Below, piece by piece: positions 1-7,477 of a stretch of DNA of 64,000 bases; within the stretch, counting starts at the first letter, position 1, and each line of letters begins with the position of its first letter. Both the position numbers and the translations under genes were made by a program. The DNA is from DATCJA01 sp963734635 (GTDB taxonomy: Bacteria; Acidobacteriota; Vicinamibacteria; Vicinamibacterales; UBA2999), in the NCBI GenBank assembly GCA_963734635.1, contig CAVTIA010000003.1:1302001-1366000 (forward strand), in the 5' to 3' direction. A model generated the notes under the pieces. The model had not been told where the DNA came from, made no database searches, and worked only from the letters and a program-made list of their open reading frames with translations.

Positions 1-1269
1 AGCGGGGACGGCCGTACCGCCGTGCGCGCCTCGTACGGGTTGACCTACGACTTCCCGAACGCCGAGTACCAGCTGATCAACGCGAACTCACCGCCCTACG
101 GCAATCGCTCGCTCGTGGAAGACCCGCCCGGCGGATTCGACCGCCCATACGCGCACATCGGTGGCGACCCGCACCCGATTCTGACGAACCGGGACACGCA
201 ATTCCTGCCGTATGGCGCGTACGGCGCGACCGATCCGAATATCAACTCGCCGCGCATCCAGCAGTGGAACGTCACCATCGAGCGGCAGTTCGGCACGGTC
301 TGGCAGGTGTCCGCAAGCTACCTCGGCAGCCACACCGATCGGCTGTGGGAGCAGGTCGCAGTCAATCCCGGCGTGTTCCTCGGACTCGGTCCGTGCACGC
401 TCGAGGGCGTGTTCTACGCGTCGTGCAGCAACAACTCGAACCTGAATCAACGGCGGGCGCTGTCGCTCTCAGGCGAGAACCCGGCGGCCGCGCGGCTGCT
501 CGGCAACATGGACATCCACGAGTCGATAGGGACGCAGGACTACAAGGGCCTGAAGCTGTCGTTCCAGCGTCGCGCCGCGCAGGGCCTGAGCCTCAGCGGC
601 AATTACACCGTATCCCGCTGCTTCGGAGATCCTGCGCTCCAGACCGGCGGGTTCCCGCAGATTGCCAACGGGTATACCGATCCCACCAATTTCGAGTTCG
701 ATCGCGGCTTGTGCGATCAGGATCGGACGCACATCGGCGTGTTCGTCGCCGGCGTGCAAACTCCTCAGATGGCGAACAGCGGGCTGCGCGCCGTGCTCTC
801 CGACTGGCGCATATCGGGCATCCTCAGCGCGCGCTCAGGCCAGCCACTCAATGTCATCGCCGGCCAGGACCGCGCGTTCAGCGGCATTCAGAACCAGCGT
901 GTGAACCTGATACTCGACAACCCATACGGCGACAAGACGCTCAACAACTGGCTGAACCCGGCCGCGTTCGTGCTGCCCGAACCGGGCACGCTCGGGAACT
1001 TCAGTCGCAACAGCGTACGCGCGCCCGGATACTCGTCAGTCGATGTGGCGCTCTCACGACTCATCTCGTTCGGCGTGAGCCGTACGATTGAACTCCGCAT
1101 CGAGACGTTCAACCTCCTCAATACGTTCAACTGGGGCGCTCCGATCGCAGGCCCGATCCAGGGTGGGAGGATCACCGACACGAATTTCAGTTCACCCCAG
1201 TTCGGCCGGGTAACGGCAATGGCCGGCGTACCCCGTGTGATGCAGTTCGGCGTGAAATACGGGTTCTAA
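1..1269 (+). CDS. TonB-dependent receptor, Oar-like, C-terminal part (5' end outside window)
   Basis: Reading is open from the first base, so the gene starts upstream of the window. The visible 422 or so residues are the C-terminal beta-barrel of an Oar-like TonB-dependent receptor: the first residues, GDGRTAVRASYG, are the usual start of a late barrel strand block, followed by aromatic/Gly-rich strands, an 'RSGQPLN' loop, and a closing 'VMQFGVKYGF' strand ending in Phe, as expected for BAM-inserted outer-membrane proteins. Function is inferred as outer-membrane uptake of a large substrate. A terminator-like hairpin lies 65 bases downstream. It is similar in type to the complete receptor at 8886-11657. 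The plug and N-terminal regulatory domain cannot be seen. Confidence 0.88.
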   Translation, partial: SGDGRTAVRASYGLTYDFPNAEYQLINANSPPYGNRSLVEDPPGGFDRPYAHIGGDPHPILTNRDTQFLPYGAYGATDPNINSPRIQQWNVTIERQFGTVWQVSASYLGSHTDRLWEQVAVNPGVFLGLGPCTLEGVFYASCSNNSNLNQRRALSLSGENPAAARLLGNMDIHESIGTQDYKGLKLSFQRRAAQGLSLSGNYTVSRCFGDPALQTGGFPQIANGYTDPTNFEFDRGLCDQDRTHIGVFVAGVQTPQMANSGLRAVLSDWRISGILSARSGQPLNVIAGQDRAFSGIQNQRVNLILDNPYGDKTLNNWLNPAAFVLPEPGTLGNFSRNSVRAPGYSSVDVALSRLISFGVSRTIELRIETFNLLNTFNWGAPIAGPIQGGRITDTNFSSPQFGRVTAMAGVPRVMQFGVKYGF

Positions 1270-1333
1270 ACCGGGAGAGGCCGACACGGATCGCCCAACC
1301 ACGCGAGAAGGCTGACGGGATCCGCGAGCTCAC

Positions 1334-1358
1334 GGAGCGAGCGTCACGCGCTCGCTCC
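1334..1358. terminator. terminator-like hairpin after the TonB receptor
   Basis: A perfect 10-bp stem (GGAGCGAGCG / CGCTCGCTCC) with a 5-base loop lies between the receptor stop and the convergent CPXCG gene. There is no T-tract, so intrinsic termination is only inferred; it could serve both strands. Confidence 0.4.
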
Positions 1359-1409
1359 GGCCCTCGCAGCGCGGTTCAGTCACGGAATCGGGAGTCGGGG
1401 CCGAGGCAC

Positions 1410-1595
1410 CTACTCGGACCCATCACCCCGCGCCACGTCAACATGACGATCTCCCCCGTCGCGCGAAATGCGAACACGCCATGGATTGCAGCACACTTCG
1501 CAGTCTTGAACGAAGTCACCGGTGACGTCAGGTTCCACGTAAATCTCGATGTGCTCACCACAAAAAGGACACGTCACGACGAATTGGTCGTCCAC
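1410..1595 (-). CDS. CPXCG-motif small cysteine-rich protein
   Basis: A 61-residue protein of the CPXCG cysteine-rich family. CPFCG is at residues 9-13 and CEVCCNPW at about 32-39, giving two pairs of cysteines able to form a zinc ribbon; the middle is rich in acidic residues (EIYVEPDVTG) as in the family. The start is a GTG and the RBS is weak. It lies 38 bases downstream of the Lys/Ala-rich gene on the same strand, so the two may be cotranscribed. The molecular role of this family is not established; metal binding is inferred from the cysteines. Confidence 0.75.
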   Translation of the reverse strand: MDDQFVVTCPFCGEHIEIYVEPDVTGDFVQDCEVCCNPWRVRISRDGGDRHVDVARGDGSE

Positions 1596-1633
1596 GGCGT
1601 CGCTGTAGCGTTTGCGTCTCGATGCGATATTCG

Positions 1634-2188
1634 TCAGGTGAGATCCGATTGACCCAGTAGAAACGTCTCGGACCCGTCCGACGGTTCCAACGCTGAAATC
1701 GCGGGCGCCGTGGCCGGCGCGGGCACCTGGACACGAAAGGCGCGCGGACGCCGTGCTGCACGCGACACGGTCGCACGATGAACGCGCTTCTGCCCCGTCA
1801 CCTTCCTCGAGGCAACCTTCTTTGGGGCATCGCCGTTCCCAGCGGTCTTCTTCTGAACGACCTTCGCGGCCGCGCTCTTCGTCGTCGCGGCCTCCTTCGT
1901 GACCCGTTTCTTTTGCACCCGCTGTGCCTTCGCGACGTCAGCTTCCGCCCGCGCCACACGGGCAGCCGCTTTGGCGAACGACTTCTGCGCAGCCTCGGCT
2001 GCCTTTCGTGCCTTGCGGGCCGATTTCGTGGCTTTCCTCGATTCCTTCTTTGCCTTCTTCAGCGCCAGCTTTGCATGTCGCGCACGTTCTTCGGCAGCGG
2101 AAGCCGTACGCTCTGCTGCCACTTGCTCGCTCTCGGCGGCTTTGGCCTTGGCTCTGGCCTTCCGCACCACTGAATCGACATCACTCAT
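1634..2188 (-). CDS. lysine/alanine-rich basic coiled-coil protein
   Basis: About 184 residues, starting at the ATG preceded by a strong RBS (AGGGAGG). Residues 5-90 are a long helical stretch of Ala, Lys, Arg and Glu (repeats such as KAKAAESE, KKAKKESRKATKSARKA), likely a coiled coil. The middle is a low-complexity KK/VAS/RK region resembling bacterial histone H1-like tails, and the C-terminus is neutral. There is no signal peptide. I infer a nucleic-acid-binding or nucleoid-associated role from composition only. Low-complexity sequence limits homology inference; it could be a structural filler protein instead. Confidence 0.6.
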   Translation of the reverse strand: MSDVDSVVRKARAKAKAAESEQVAAERTASAAEERARHAKLALKKAKKESRKATKSARKARKAAEAAQKSFAKAAARVARAEADVAKAQRVQKKRVTKEAATTKSAAAKVVQKKTAGNGDAPKKVASRKVTGQKRVHRATVSRAARRPRAFRVQVPAPATAPAISALEPSDGSETFLLGQSDLT

Positions 2189-2267
2189 CGCTGCCTCCCT
2201 CTTGTCCACGTCGGCTCTTTAGGAAACGGTGAGCATATCGCAAACTCTGAGGAACGCGGAGGCTGTT

Positions 2268-4028
2268 TCAGTTGGTCACAAAGTTCATGCGGGCGAGCAG
2301 CTCGTTCCAGCGGGGATCACCGTGGAGGCGCTCGTACTGCGGGTCCGACATCACGTAGAGCGGCCAATCCTCGCTCTGTTGCTTGTCCACGCTCTTGAAC
2401 AGCAGCGCGAACGCTGTGTCCTTGTCGCCAAGCGCCACATGCACCTCGGGCCACCGGTCCATGTGGGGTCCGACCATCCGCCGTGCCTCGTCGGCCTTCC
2501 CCATCGCCGCGTAGAGACTCGCCATGTTGCGGCTCTCACCTTCGGACTGGCCCGACAACGCACCCTGCTTCGCATAAGACGCCAGCGCGTCGTCATATTT
2601 CCCCATCTGCTCGTAGGTATTTCCGAGGCGGGAATGTGCTCCGTCGTTCCGCGGCTCGAGCTCGATCGCCCGTTGCAGTCGTGCGATCGCCTCGTCCCAT
2701 CGGCGCGCACGATAGAGAATCCTTCCAAAGGTGGAATGAACCTGCGCTGAGAGAGGATCCAGCTGCGCAGCGCGCTCGATCTGCGTGATGGCCTCCGGCA
2801 GACGTCCAAGCGCCATCAGCAGGAGCGAATAGACGTAATGGGCCTCGAGGCTGTTCGGGTCGATCTCTATGGCATGCCGAACGGTCGCTTCGGCGCCCTT
2901 CCAGTTCCAGTCGAACATGCCCTGCACATAGGCCTTGGCCGCGTGGGCTTCGGCCAGGCGATCGTCGAGCTCCAGGGCCCGGCGCGCCGCTTCGCCTGCG
3001 GGCGGCGCAACCTCCTTCATACTGAGTGGACCGAACACCCCCCGCATCCACCAGGCGTGAGCCAGACCGGCGTGTGCTGCAGCGTATCCAGGATCAATCT
3101 GGATCGCACGGTTGAAGTGCTCGACTGCGCGGACTCGATCCTCCTCGATGAATTTCCACAGGAGAAACCGGCCGAGCAGATACTCGTCGTGCGCGGCAGG
3201 ATTGACAAGGGCGGCGGACGCCATTCGTGTTCGTTCCTGCGGTGTGATGCTGACGCGAATTTCCTGCGCCACCTCACGCGCGATCTCGTTCTGCAGGGTC
3301 AGGACATCCGTCAATTGTCGTTCGAACTCGCCCGCCCAGAGGCGGGTATCGCTGGGCGCGTGAATGAGCTGAATGCGTATCCTCACGCGATCGCCTGCAC
3401 GTTGAACGGAGCCCTCGAGCACCGCATCGACATTGAGCTCACGCGCGAGCGCCGGGAGCGGCTTGTTGCTCCCGTTCAAGCTCATGGCCGATGCTCGTGA
3501 AACGACTCTGAGTGCGCTGATCCGTGCGAGTGCTCCGATCAGCTCGTCGGTCATGCCAAGCGCGAAATACTCCTGGCTCGCGTCGGCGGACAGATTCGTC
3601 AGGGGCAACACGGCTAGAGACCTGATCGTGGGGGCCTGAGGGTCTGCGGTGCGCGTGTCGTCCAGCACGACAGTAACTGCGGCAACCGCCAATGCCGCGA
3701 GCCCTGCAATCCCCAGCCACCGCGTCCAGCCGGCTCGCCTTCTTGCGGCATCCGTACCGAGGCGGGGCCATAGGGCGACGGTCGACTTATCTCGGCCCTC
3801 TGAAGGATGGTCCTGCTCGCCAAGCAGGACACTCCGGTTCTCCCACCACGCATCGATCTCCGAGCGGAAGGCGTAAACCGAACCCAGCTTGCCATGCAGA
3901 TGCCGATGCACGGGCATGCCCTCTCGTTTTTCCCAGCGCTGGACAGTACTCACGTCGCGCTGGAGATAGGCGCCGATGTCCTTCCACGACCCGAGCCGGC
4001 CGGCCGGTCCTCCCGCCGCAATCGGCAT
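2268..4028 (-). CDS. winged-helix DNA-binding/membrane/TPR sensor protein
   Basis: A 586-residue protein with an unusual order of domains. Residues 12-62 are an excisionase/MerR-like winged helix (SWKDIGAYL, STVQRWEKREGMPVHR, LGSVYAFRSEIDAWW). A single membrane segment follows at about 97-118 (WLGIAGLAALAVAAVTVVL), then an FlgO/adenylate-cyclase-associated type domain beginning 'IRSLAVLPLTNLS' at about 130-260, and then TPR repeats to the C-terminus (YAAAHAGLAHAWW, RNDGAHSRLGNTYEQMG). The start was chosen at the ATG after GAGGAAAGG. The layout suggests a regulator tethered to the inner membrane with a periplasmic protein-interaction domain. Its N-terminus is closely paralogous to the protein at 11854. 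No cognate target is evident. Confidence 0.85.
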   Translation of the reverse strand: MPIAAGGPAGRLGSWKDIGAYLQRDVSTVQRWEKREGMPVHRHLHGKLGSVYAFRSEIDAWWENRSVLLGEQDHPSEGRDKSTVALWPRLGTDAARRRAGWTRWLGIAGLAALAVAAVTVVLDDTRTADPQAPTIRSLAVLPLTNLSADASQEYFALGMTDELIGALARISALRVVSRASAMSLNGSNKPLPALARELNVDAVLEGSVQRAGDRVRIRIQLIHAPSDTRLWAGEFERQLTDVLTLQNEIAREVAQEIRVSITPQERTRMASAALVNPAAHDEYLLGRFLLWKFIEEDRVRAVEHFNRAIQIDPGYAAAHAGLAHAWWMRGVFGPLSMKEVAPPAGEAARRALELDDRLAEAHAAKAYVQGMFDWNWKGAEATVRHAIEIDPNSLEAHYVYSLLLMALGRLPEAITQIERAAQLDPLSAQVHSTFGRILYRARRWDEAIARLQRAIELEPRNDGAHSRLGNTYEQMGKYDDALASYAKQGALSGQSEGESRNMASLYAAMGKADEARRMVGPHMDRWPEVHVALGDKDTAFALLFKSVDKQQSEDWPLYVMSDPQYERLHGDPRWNELLARMNFVTN

Positions 4029-4082
4029 GTCCTTTCCTCGGGGGCGACTCATGGTATGGGGCCGCATTGTAGCCCTGTCACG

Positions 4083-4307
4083 CTATTTCTGATTTGTGAC
4101 TTGTGATTTGTGACTTGTGCCTTGTCCCTTTTGATGGCGTCGAGCGAGGACGATTGCACCGAGACCGCACACGATCATGACGGCGCCCCAGTACAAGTTC
4201 ACGTTGAGGTCAAGTACCGTCGCCCGAAACATCGCGCCTTCGAACGCGAGGATCGCGCCATAGGTGGTGAGCAGCAGTCCAATCGGATATCGCAGGTCGA
4301 GGTTCAT
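4083..4307 (-). CDS. small two-helix membrane protein
   Basis: A 74-residue protein with two hydrophobic helices (about residues 8-27 and 38-56) and a basic tail. It sits directly after the symporter on the same strand, so it may be an accessory of the transporter; this is inferred from position. The C-terminal coding end is made of a short near-tandem repeat (ACAAGTCACAAATC-like), which suggests that the tail is not conserved. The ATG forms the 3' end of a 13-bp inverted repeat (4307-4367), and no clear Shine-Dalgarno sequence precedes it. Confidence 0.55.
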   Translation of the reverse strand: MNLDLRYPIGLLLTTYGAILAFEGAMFRATVLDLNVNLYWGAVMIVCGLGAIVLARRHQKGQGTSHKSQVTNQK

Positions 4308-4367
4308 AGGACCGCTATGTGGCTCGTTGGCGAATTTGTGCTCATTATGACCTGCATAGCGGTCCTA
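4307..4367 (-). promoter_or_regulatory. 13-bp inverted repeat covering a start codon
   Basis: Arms TAGGACCGCTATG (4307-4319) and CATAGCGGTCCTA (4355-4367) are perfect complements with a 35-base loop. On the minus strand the 3' arm contains the ATG of the small membrane protein, so the folded RNA would hide the start. It directly adjoins the composite hairpin repeat 4370-4465. A role in translation control is inference. Confidence 0.4.
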
Positions 4368-4369
4368 GT

Positions 4370-4465
4370 GGCGCGCGGAGCGCGCCAAAGAGAGACTGCC
4401 AACCAGCCAAGGGCTCACATCCTTCCCATCGCCATTGAAGGGATATTAAGAGCGGAGCCCTTGGC
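4370..4465. repeat. composite hairpin repeat, copy A
   Basis: A short GC hairpin (GGCGCGC, loop GGA, GCGCGCC; 4370-4386) is followed by the linker AAAGAGAGACTGCCAACC and then by a long hairpin whose 11-bp arms are GCCAAGGGCTC (4406-4416) and GAGCCCTTGGC (4455-4465). The same order, linker and second-stem sequence recur at 35719-35802, and a related copy is at 42436-42541. It lies between the symporter and the small membrane gene, touching the symporter stop codon, so it could act as an attenuator or mRNA-stabilising structure. Confidence 0.6.
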
Positions 4466-4467
4466 GG

Positions 4468-6138
4468 TTACCAGAACAGGATGTTCAATGCCAGCGTGAG
4501 CGTGAGGACAACCGCTGCCAGCACAACGGGACGCTGGTGCCACGCGGTTTCGCTTCGCTCTGAGCGCTGCGCAAGTCCATAGACAAGGCCGCGCAGGTCG
4601 GCCTCCGCTTTAGGGACGGTCAGCAGACTAACGCCAACGGTGACGACGAAGCACGTCGTCCACGCGACGATGGCGCCCCAGAAGTTCTGAGCCATGTCCG
4701 ACGGGTAGGCATGCACGATCGCGAGCTTCGGGAGAAGCGACGCGGCGCCGATCACGCCCGTGAGCTCATAGTGCACCGCAGCCGCGCTGGTCCCGGCCAC
4801 CAGCCCCGCGAAGGCGCCGTGCCCGGTGGTCCGCTTCCAGAACATGCCGAGGAGAAACGTCGCAAAGAGTGGTGCATTCACGAATGAGAACACCAGTTGC
4901 AGCATGTCCATGATGTTGTTGAAGCGCATCGCGGCATACGCGGTCGCGATGCTGACGGCCACCCCAAAAACCGTGGCCATTCGACCCATCCAGAGGTAAT
5001 GGGCGTCGCTCTGGCCTGGCCGGATGTAGCTCTGGTAGATGTCGAACGTCCATACCGTGTTGAACGCGGTGACATTGCCGGCCATTCCGGACATGAAACT
5101 CGCCAGCAGCGCCGTCAGGCCGAGGCCAAGCAAACCCGCCGGGTAGTACCGCGACATCATCAGCGGTAGCGCCATGTTGTAGTCGTAGGTGCCGTCAGCA
5201 AGCGTCGGCAGCAGCGGCGCAGTGCCTGCGGCTGGATGGAGTGTCAGCCCAAGCGCCGCGATGCCTGGCAGGATCACCAGGAACGGGAACAGCATCTTCG
5301 GCACCGCGGCGATGAGGGGCGTCCGGCGCGCGGCACTCATCGAGTCGGCAGCCATGGCACGCTGCACAACGAGGAAGTCGGTGCACCAGTACCCGAAAGA
5401 CAGAACGAAGCCGAGGCCCATCACCATTCCGAACCACTCGATGCCCATGGGATTCGCGTCCGCTTGTCCCAGGTTCGACCACGCGTGCACGAAGGTGTCG
5501 GGTACGCGCGCGGCAAGTCCCTCCCATCCGCCCACGTCGCGAAGGCCGAGGTACGCGACGGGCATGAAGCCGAAGACGATGAGAAAGAACTGCAACACTT
5601 CGTTGTAGATGGCGCTCGTCAGGCCCCCGAGCGCGACATACACCAGCACGATCGCGGCCGATACCGCGATGCTCGCGTGGATGTTCCACCCGAGCAGCAA
5701 CGCGAGTAGCGCGCCCATCGCGTACATGCTGATGCCAGACGAAAACACCGTCATGCCGGCGAAGGTCAGCGCGTTGAAGCCGCGCGTCTTCTCATCGAAC
5801 CGCAGCTTCAGATATTCCGGAACGCTGCGGGCCCGCGACCCGTAGTAGAACGGCATCATGAACACGCCGACGAATGCCATCGCCGGAATAGCCCCCACCC
5901 AATAGAAGTGGCTGGTGAGGATGCCGTATTTCGCGCCGCTCGCTGCCATCCCGATCATTTCCTGCGCTCCGAGATTGGCTGACAGGAACGCCACGCCAGC
6001 CACCCACGCCGGCATCGAGCGGCCGGCCATGAAGAACTCGGAGCTCCCCACCATCTGCCGCCGCAGGCGGAAGCCGATGGCGAGGACAAACGCGCAGTAA
6101 ATGACGATGAGGAGAATGTCGACTGGCGCGACGCGCAT
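4468..6138 (-). CDS. sodium:solute symporter (SSS/SLC5 family)
   Basis: 556 residues, normal length for the SSS family. There are 13-14 hydrophobic segments; the first helix begins at residue 6 (DILLIVIYCAFVLAIGF) and is followed by the family-typical 'SEFFMAGRSMPAWVAG' loop and a 'GAQEMIGMAASGAKYG' segment corresponding to TM2. It is an inner-membrane Na+-coupled importer; the substrate is probably a sugar or organic acid, but it cannot be read from the sequence. It follows two exported cupin genes on the same strand (18-base gap to the first), suggesting a shared transcript for uptake and processing of one compound. Confidence 0.9.
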   Translation of the reverse strand: MRVAPVDILLIVIYCAFVLAIGFRLRRQMVGSSEFFMAGRSMPAWVAGVAFLSANLGAQEMIGMAASGAKYGILTSHFYWVGAIPAMAFVGVFMMPFYYGSRARSVPEYLKLRFDEKTRGFNALTFAGMTVFSSGISMYAMGALLALLLGWNIHASIAVSAAIVLVYVALGGLTSAIYNEVLQFFLIVFGFMPVAYLGLRDVGGWEGLAARVPDTFVHAWSNLGQADANPMGIEWFGMVMGLGFVLSFGYWCTDFLVVQRAMAADSMSAARRTPLIAAVPKMLFPFLVILPGIAALGLTLHPAAGTAPLLPTLADGTYDYNMALPLMMSRYYPAGLLGLGLTALLASFMSGMAGNVTAFNTVWTFDIYQSYIRPGQSDAHYLWMGRMATVFGVAVSIATAYAAMRFNNIMDMLQLVFSFVNAPLFATFLLGMFWKRTTGHGAFAGLVAGTSAAAVHYELTGVIGAASLLPKLAIVHAYPSDMAQNFWGAIVAWTTCFVVTVGVSLLTVPKAEADLRGLVYGLAQRSERSETAWHQRPVVLAAVVLTLTLALNILFW

Positions 6139-6155
6139 CGGGCACCGGTCTGGGC

Positions 6156-6662
6156 TTACCTGGCCGGTGGTGCTGTCAGGTTGCCAGGGAAACGTGCCTC
6201 GATGTACGTGACGTGGCCGTTGATCCTGCTGAACCAGTGAGCCGTGCCTGGCGGGATCACGATGACGTCGCCGGGCTTGATGTCGTTGGTAACGCCGCCC
6301 TTGATTCCGGCCGTCCGGTTCCTGGGATCGGGCATCGATCCACCGGTCGTGTACGTGCCACCGCCGTCGAGGATGTAGTACACCTCCGTCACGTCCGCAC
6401 CGTCACCGTCCTTCGTGTGGACGCTCGCGTTGTTCGGTCCTTCCACCCGACGCCGAATGACGAAGGGCGGCACGATTCGGGCAGCCTGACCCGCGACGAT
6501 CCCGAGTTCGGGTTTATCGTCGTCGAGCATCTTCTTCCAGCGGACCGACGGGATGAATGTGCCGGGCGGCGTCATCGCGCCCTGCGCCATTCCGACCAGG
6601 TCGTGCAGCGAGAGACCTGTCATGACAACCAGGAGTGCACGAAAGGCCAGCTTCTTCGTCAT
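6156..6662 (-). CDS. exported cupin-domain protein
   Basis: 168 residues. A Sec signal-type N-terminus (MTKKLAFRALLVVMTGLSLHDLVGMAQG) is followed by one cupin beta-barrel from about 60 to 165, including 'VYYILDGGGTYTTGG' and 'IKPGDVIVIPPGTAHWF', the second cupin motif with a metal-ligand His. The upstream 'VHTKDGDGADVTEVYYI' stretch corresponds to cupin motif 1 with an altered HxH pattern. Its neighbours are a second exported cupin (paralogous layout) and the symporter. The substrate is unknown; a periplasmic metal-dependent or binding role is inferred. Confidence 0.8.
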   Translation of the reverse strand: MTKKLAFRALLVVMTGLSLHDLVGMAQGAMTPPGTFIPSVRWKKMLDDDKPELGIVAGQAARIVPPFVIRRRVEGPNNASVHTKDGDGADVTEVYYILDGGGTYTTGGSMPDPRNRTAGIKGGVTNDIKPGDVIVIPPGTAHWFSRINGHVTYIEARFPGNLTAPPAR

Positions 6663-6693
6663 GTTCTTTCTCCTCTGATCGCGACCTCCTGGG

Positions 6694-7302
6694 TCACTCC
6701 GTGAATTTCGCCGTTCCCAGCTCCATCAAGGGCGCGACACCGTCCGGATCAACGCGGACCACGACGTAGCTCGTGAACTCCTCGGCGTCCTCCCACTTGT
6801 GCGGGGTGCCGGCTGGAATGATCAGAACGTCGCCCTTCGCTATCGTGACGTCCTTCGATCCGACTGCCGTCGTGCCGGCGCTCCCCCTGCCGTTGCCGGC
6901 ACTCACGGGGCGCCGCTTCCAATCCGTGATCTTGCCCCCCAGCTTCATACGGCCCCTGCCTTCGATCACGTAATACACTTCCGCGACATCGTCGTGGACG
7001 GCATAGTTCGGGTTCTTCTGGCCCTTGTTGCGGGTGACCACGCTGATGCCGAACTGATGCTTGTCGCTGCCACCACCCGCCTTGACCATGTTCATCGGGA
7101 CATCGTCATTCTTGGCGGCGACCATGTTCTTCTTGTGCGCCTCGATCTGGGCAGCTGTGATGAGGGTGGCCGGCAGATCGTAGCGGTGACCGGGTAGCAC
7201 CAGAGGGGAGGTATCGTTCGCGGTCTGCTGTGCGGTGCCGAGCGCAGCGGACGCCAACACGAACACTCCCACGGCGCAGCGTCTCCAGATTGTGCTCTGC
7301 AT
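6694..7302 (-). CDS. exported cupin-domain protein
   Basis: 202 residues from the ATG preceded by GAGGAG; longer in-frame readings cross a REP-like repeat and are unlikely. An N-terminal signal (VGVFVLASAALGTAQQ) is followed by a conserved region and a cupin domain: 'YAVHDDVAEVYYVIEGRGRM' and 'IAKGDVLIIPAGTPHKW'. It resembles the cupin 31 bases downstream but has an extra N-terminal segment (about residues 40-90). It is the first gene of a likely cupin-cupin-symporter operon, divergent from the MFS gene at 7478. The enzymatic activity is unknown. Confidence 0.8.
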   Translation of the reverse strand: MQSTIWRRCAVGVFVLASAALGTAQQTANDTSPLVLPGHRYDLPATLITAAQIEAHKKNMVAAKNDDVPMNMVKAGGGSDKHQFGISVVTRNKGQKNPNYAVHDDVAEVYYVIEGRGRMKLGGKITDWKRRPVSAGNGRGSAGTTAVGSKDVTIAKGDVLIIPAGTPHKWEDAEEFTSYVVVRVDPDGVAPLMELGTAKFTE

Positions 7303-7376
7303 GATTTCACTCCTCGATGCGACAGTGTGCCACTCTGTCTTCGAGCCGGCAACTTTGCGCGCGATCGTGACCGCCG

Positions 7377-7404
7377 GTACGTAGTGTCCGGCTTCAGCCG
7401 GACC
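7377..7404. repeat. REP-like palindrome, CGTAGTG family (single)
   Basis: GTACGTAGTG is followed by the palindrome GTCCGGCTTCAGCCGGAC. It lies between the divergent cupin and MFS genes. The same head and palindrome type recurs at 8812-8875, 26192-26311 and 30114-30139. Confidence 0.75.
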
Positions 7405-7477
7405 GAGACGACCTGCCCAGAACCGATCGAGAATCGACAACCTTGCTCGGACTCGACGACAATCAGCCTTGCAGCTG

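Noticed and set aside
88..450. Long minus-strand frame inside the TonB receptor
   Set aside because: Arg/Val/Ala-rich antisense composition and no RBS; the plus-strand barrel explains the region.
1778..2232. Several plus-strand frames opposite the Lys/Ala-rich gene
   Set aside because: They are antisense images of Ala/Lys codons, Leu/Phe/Ser rich, with no start signals.
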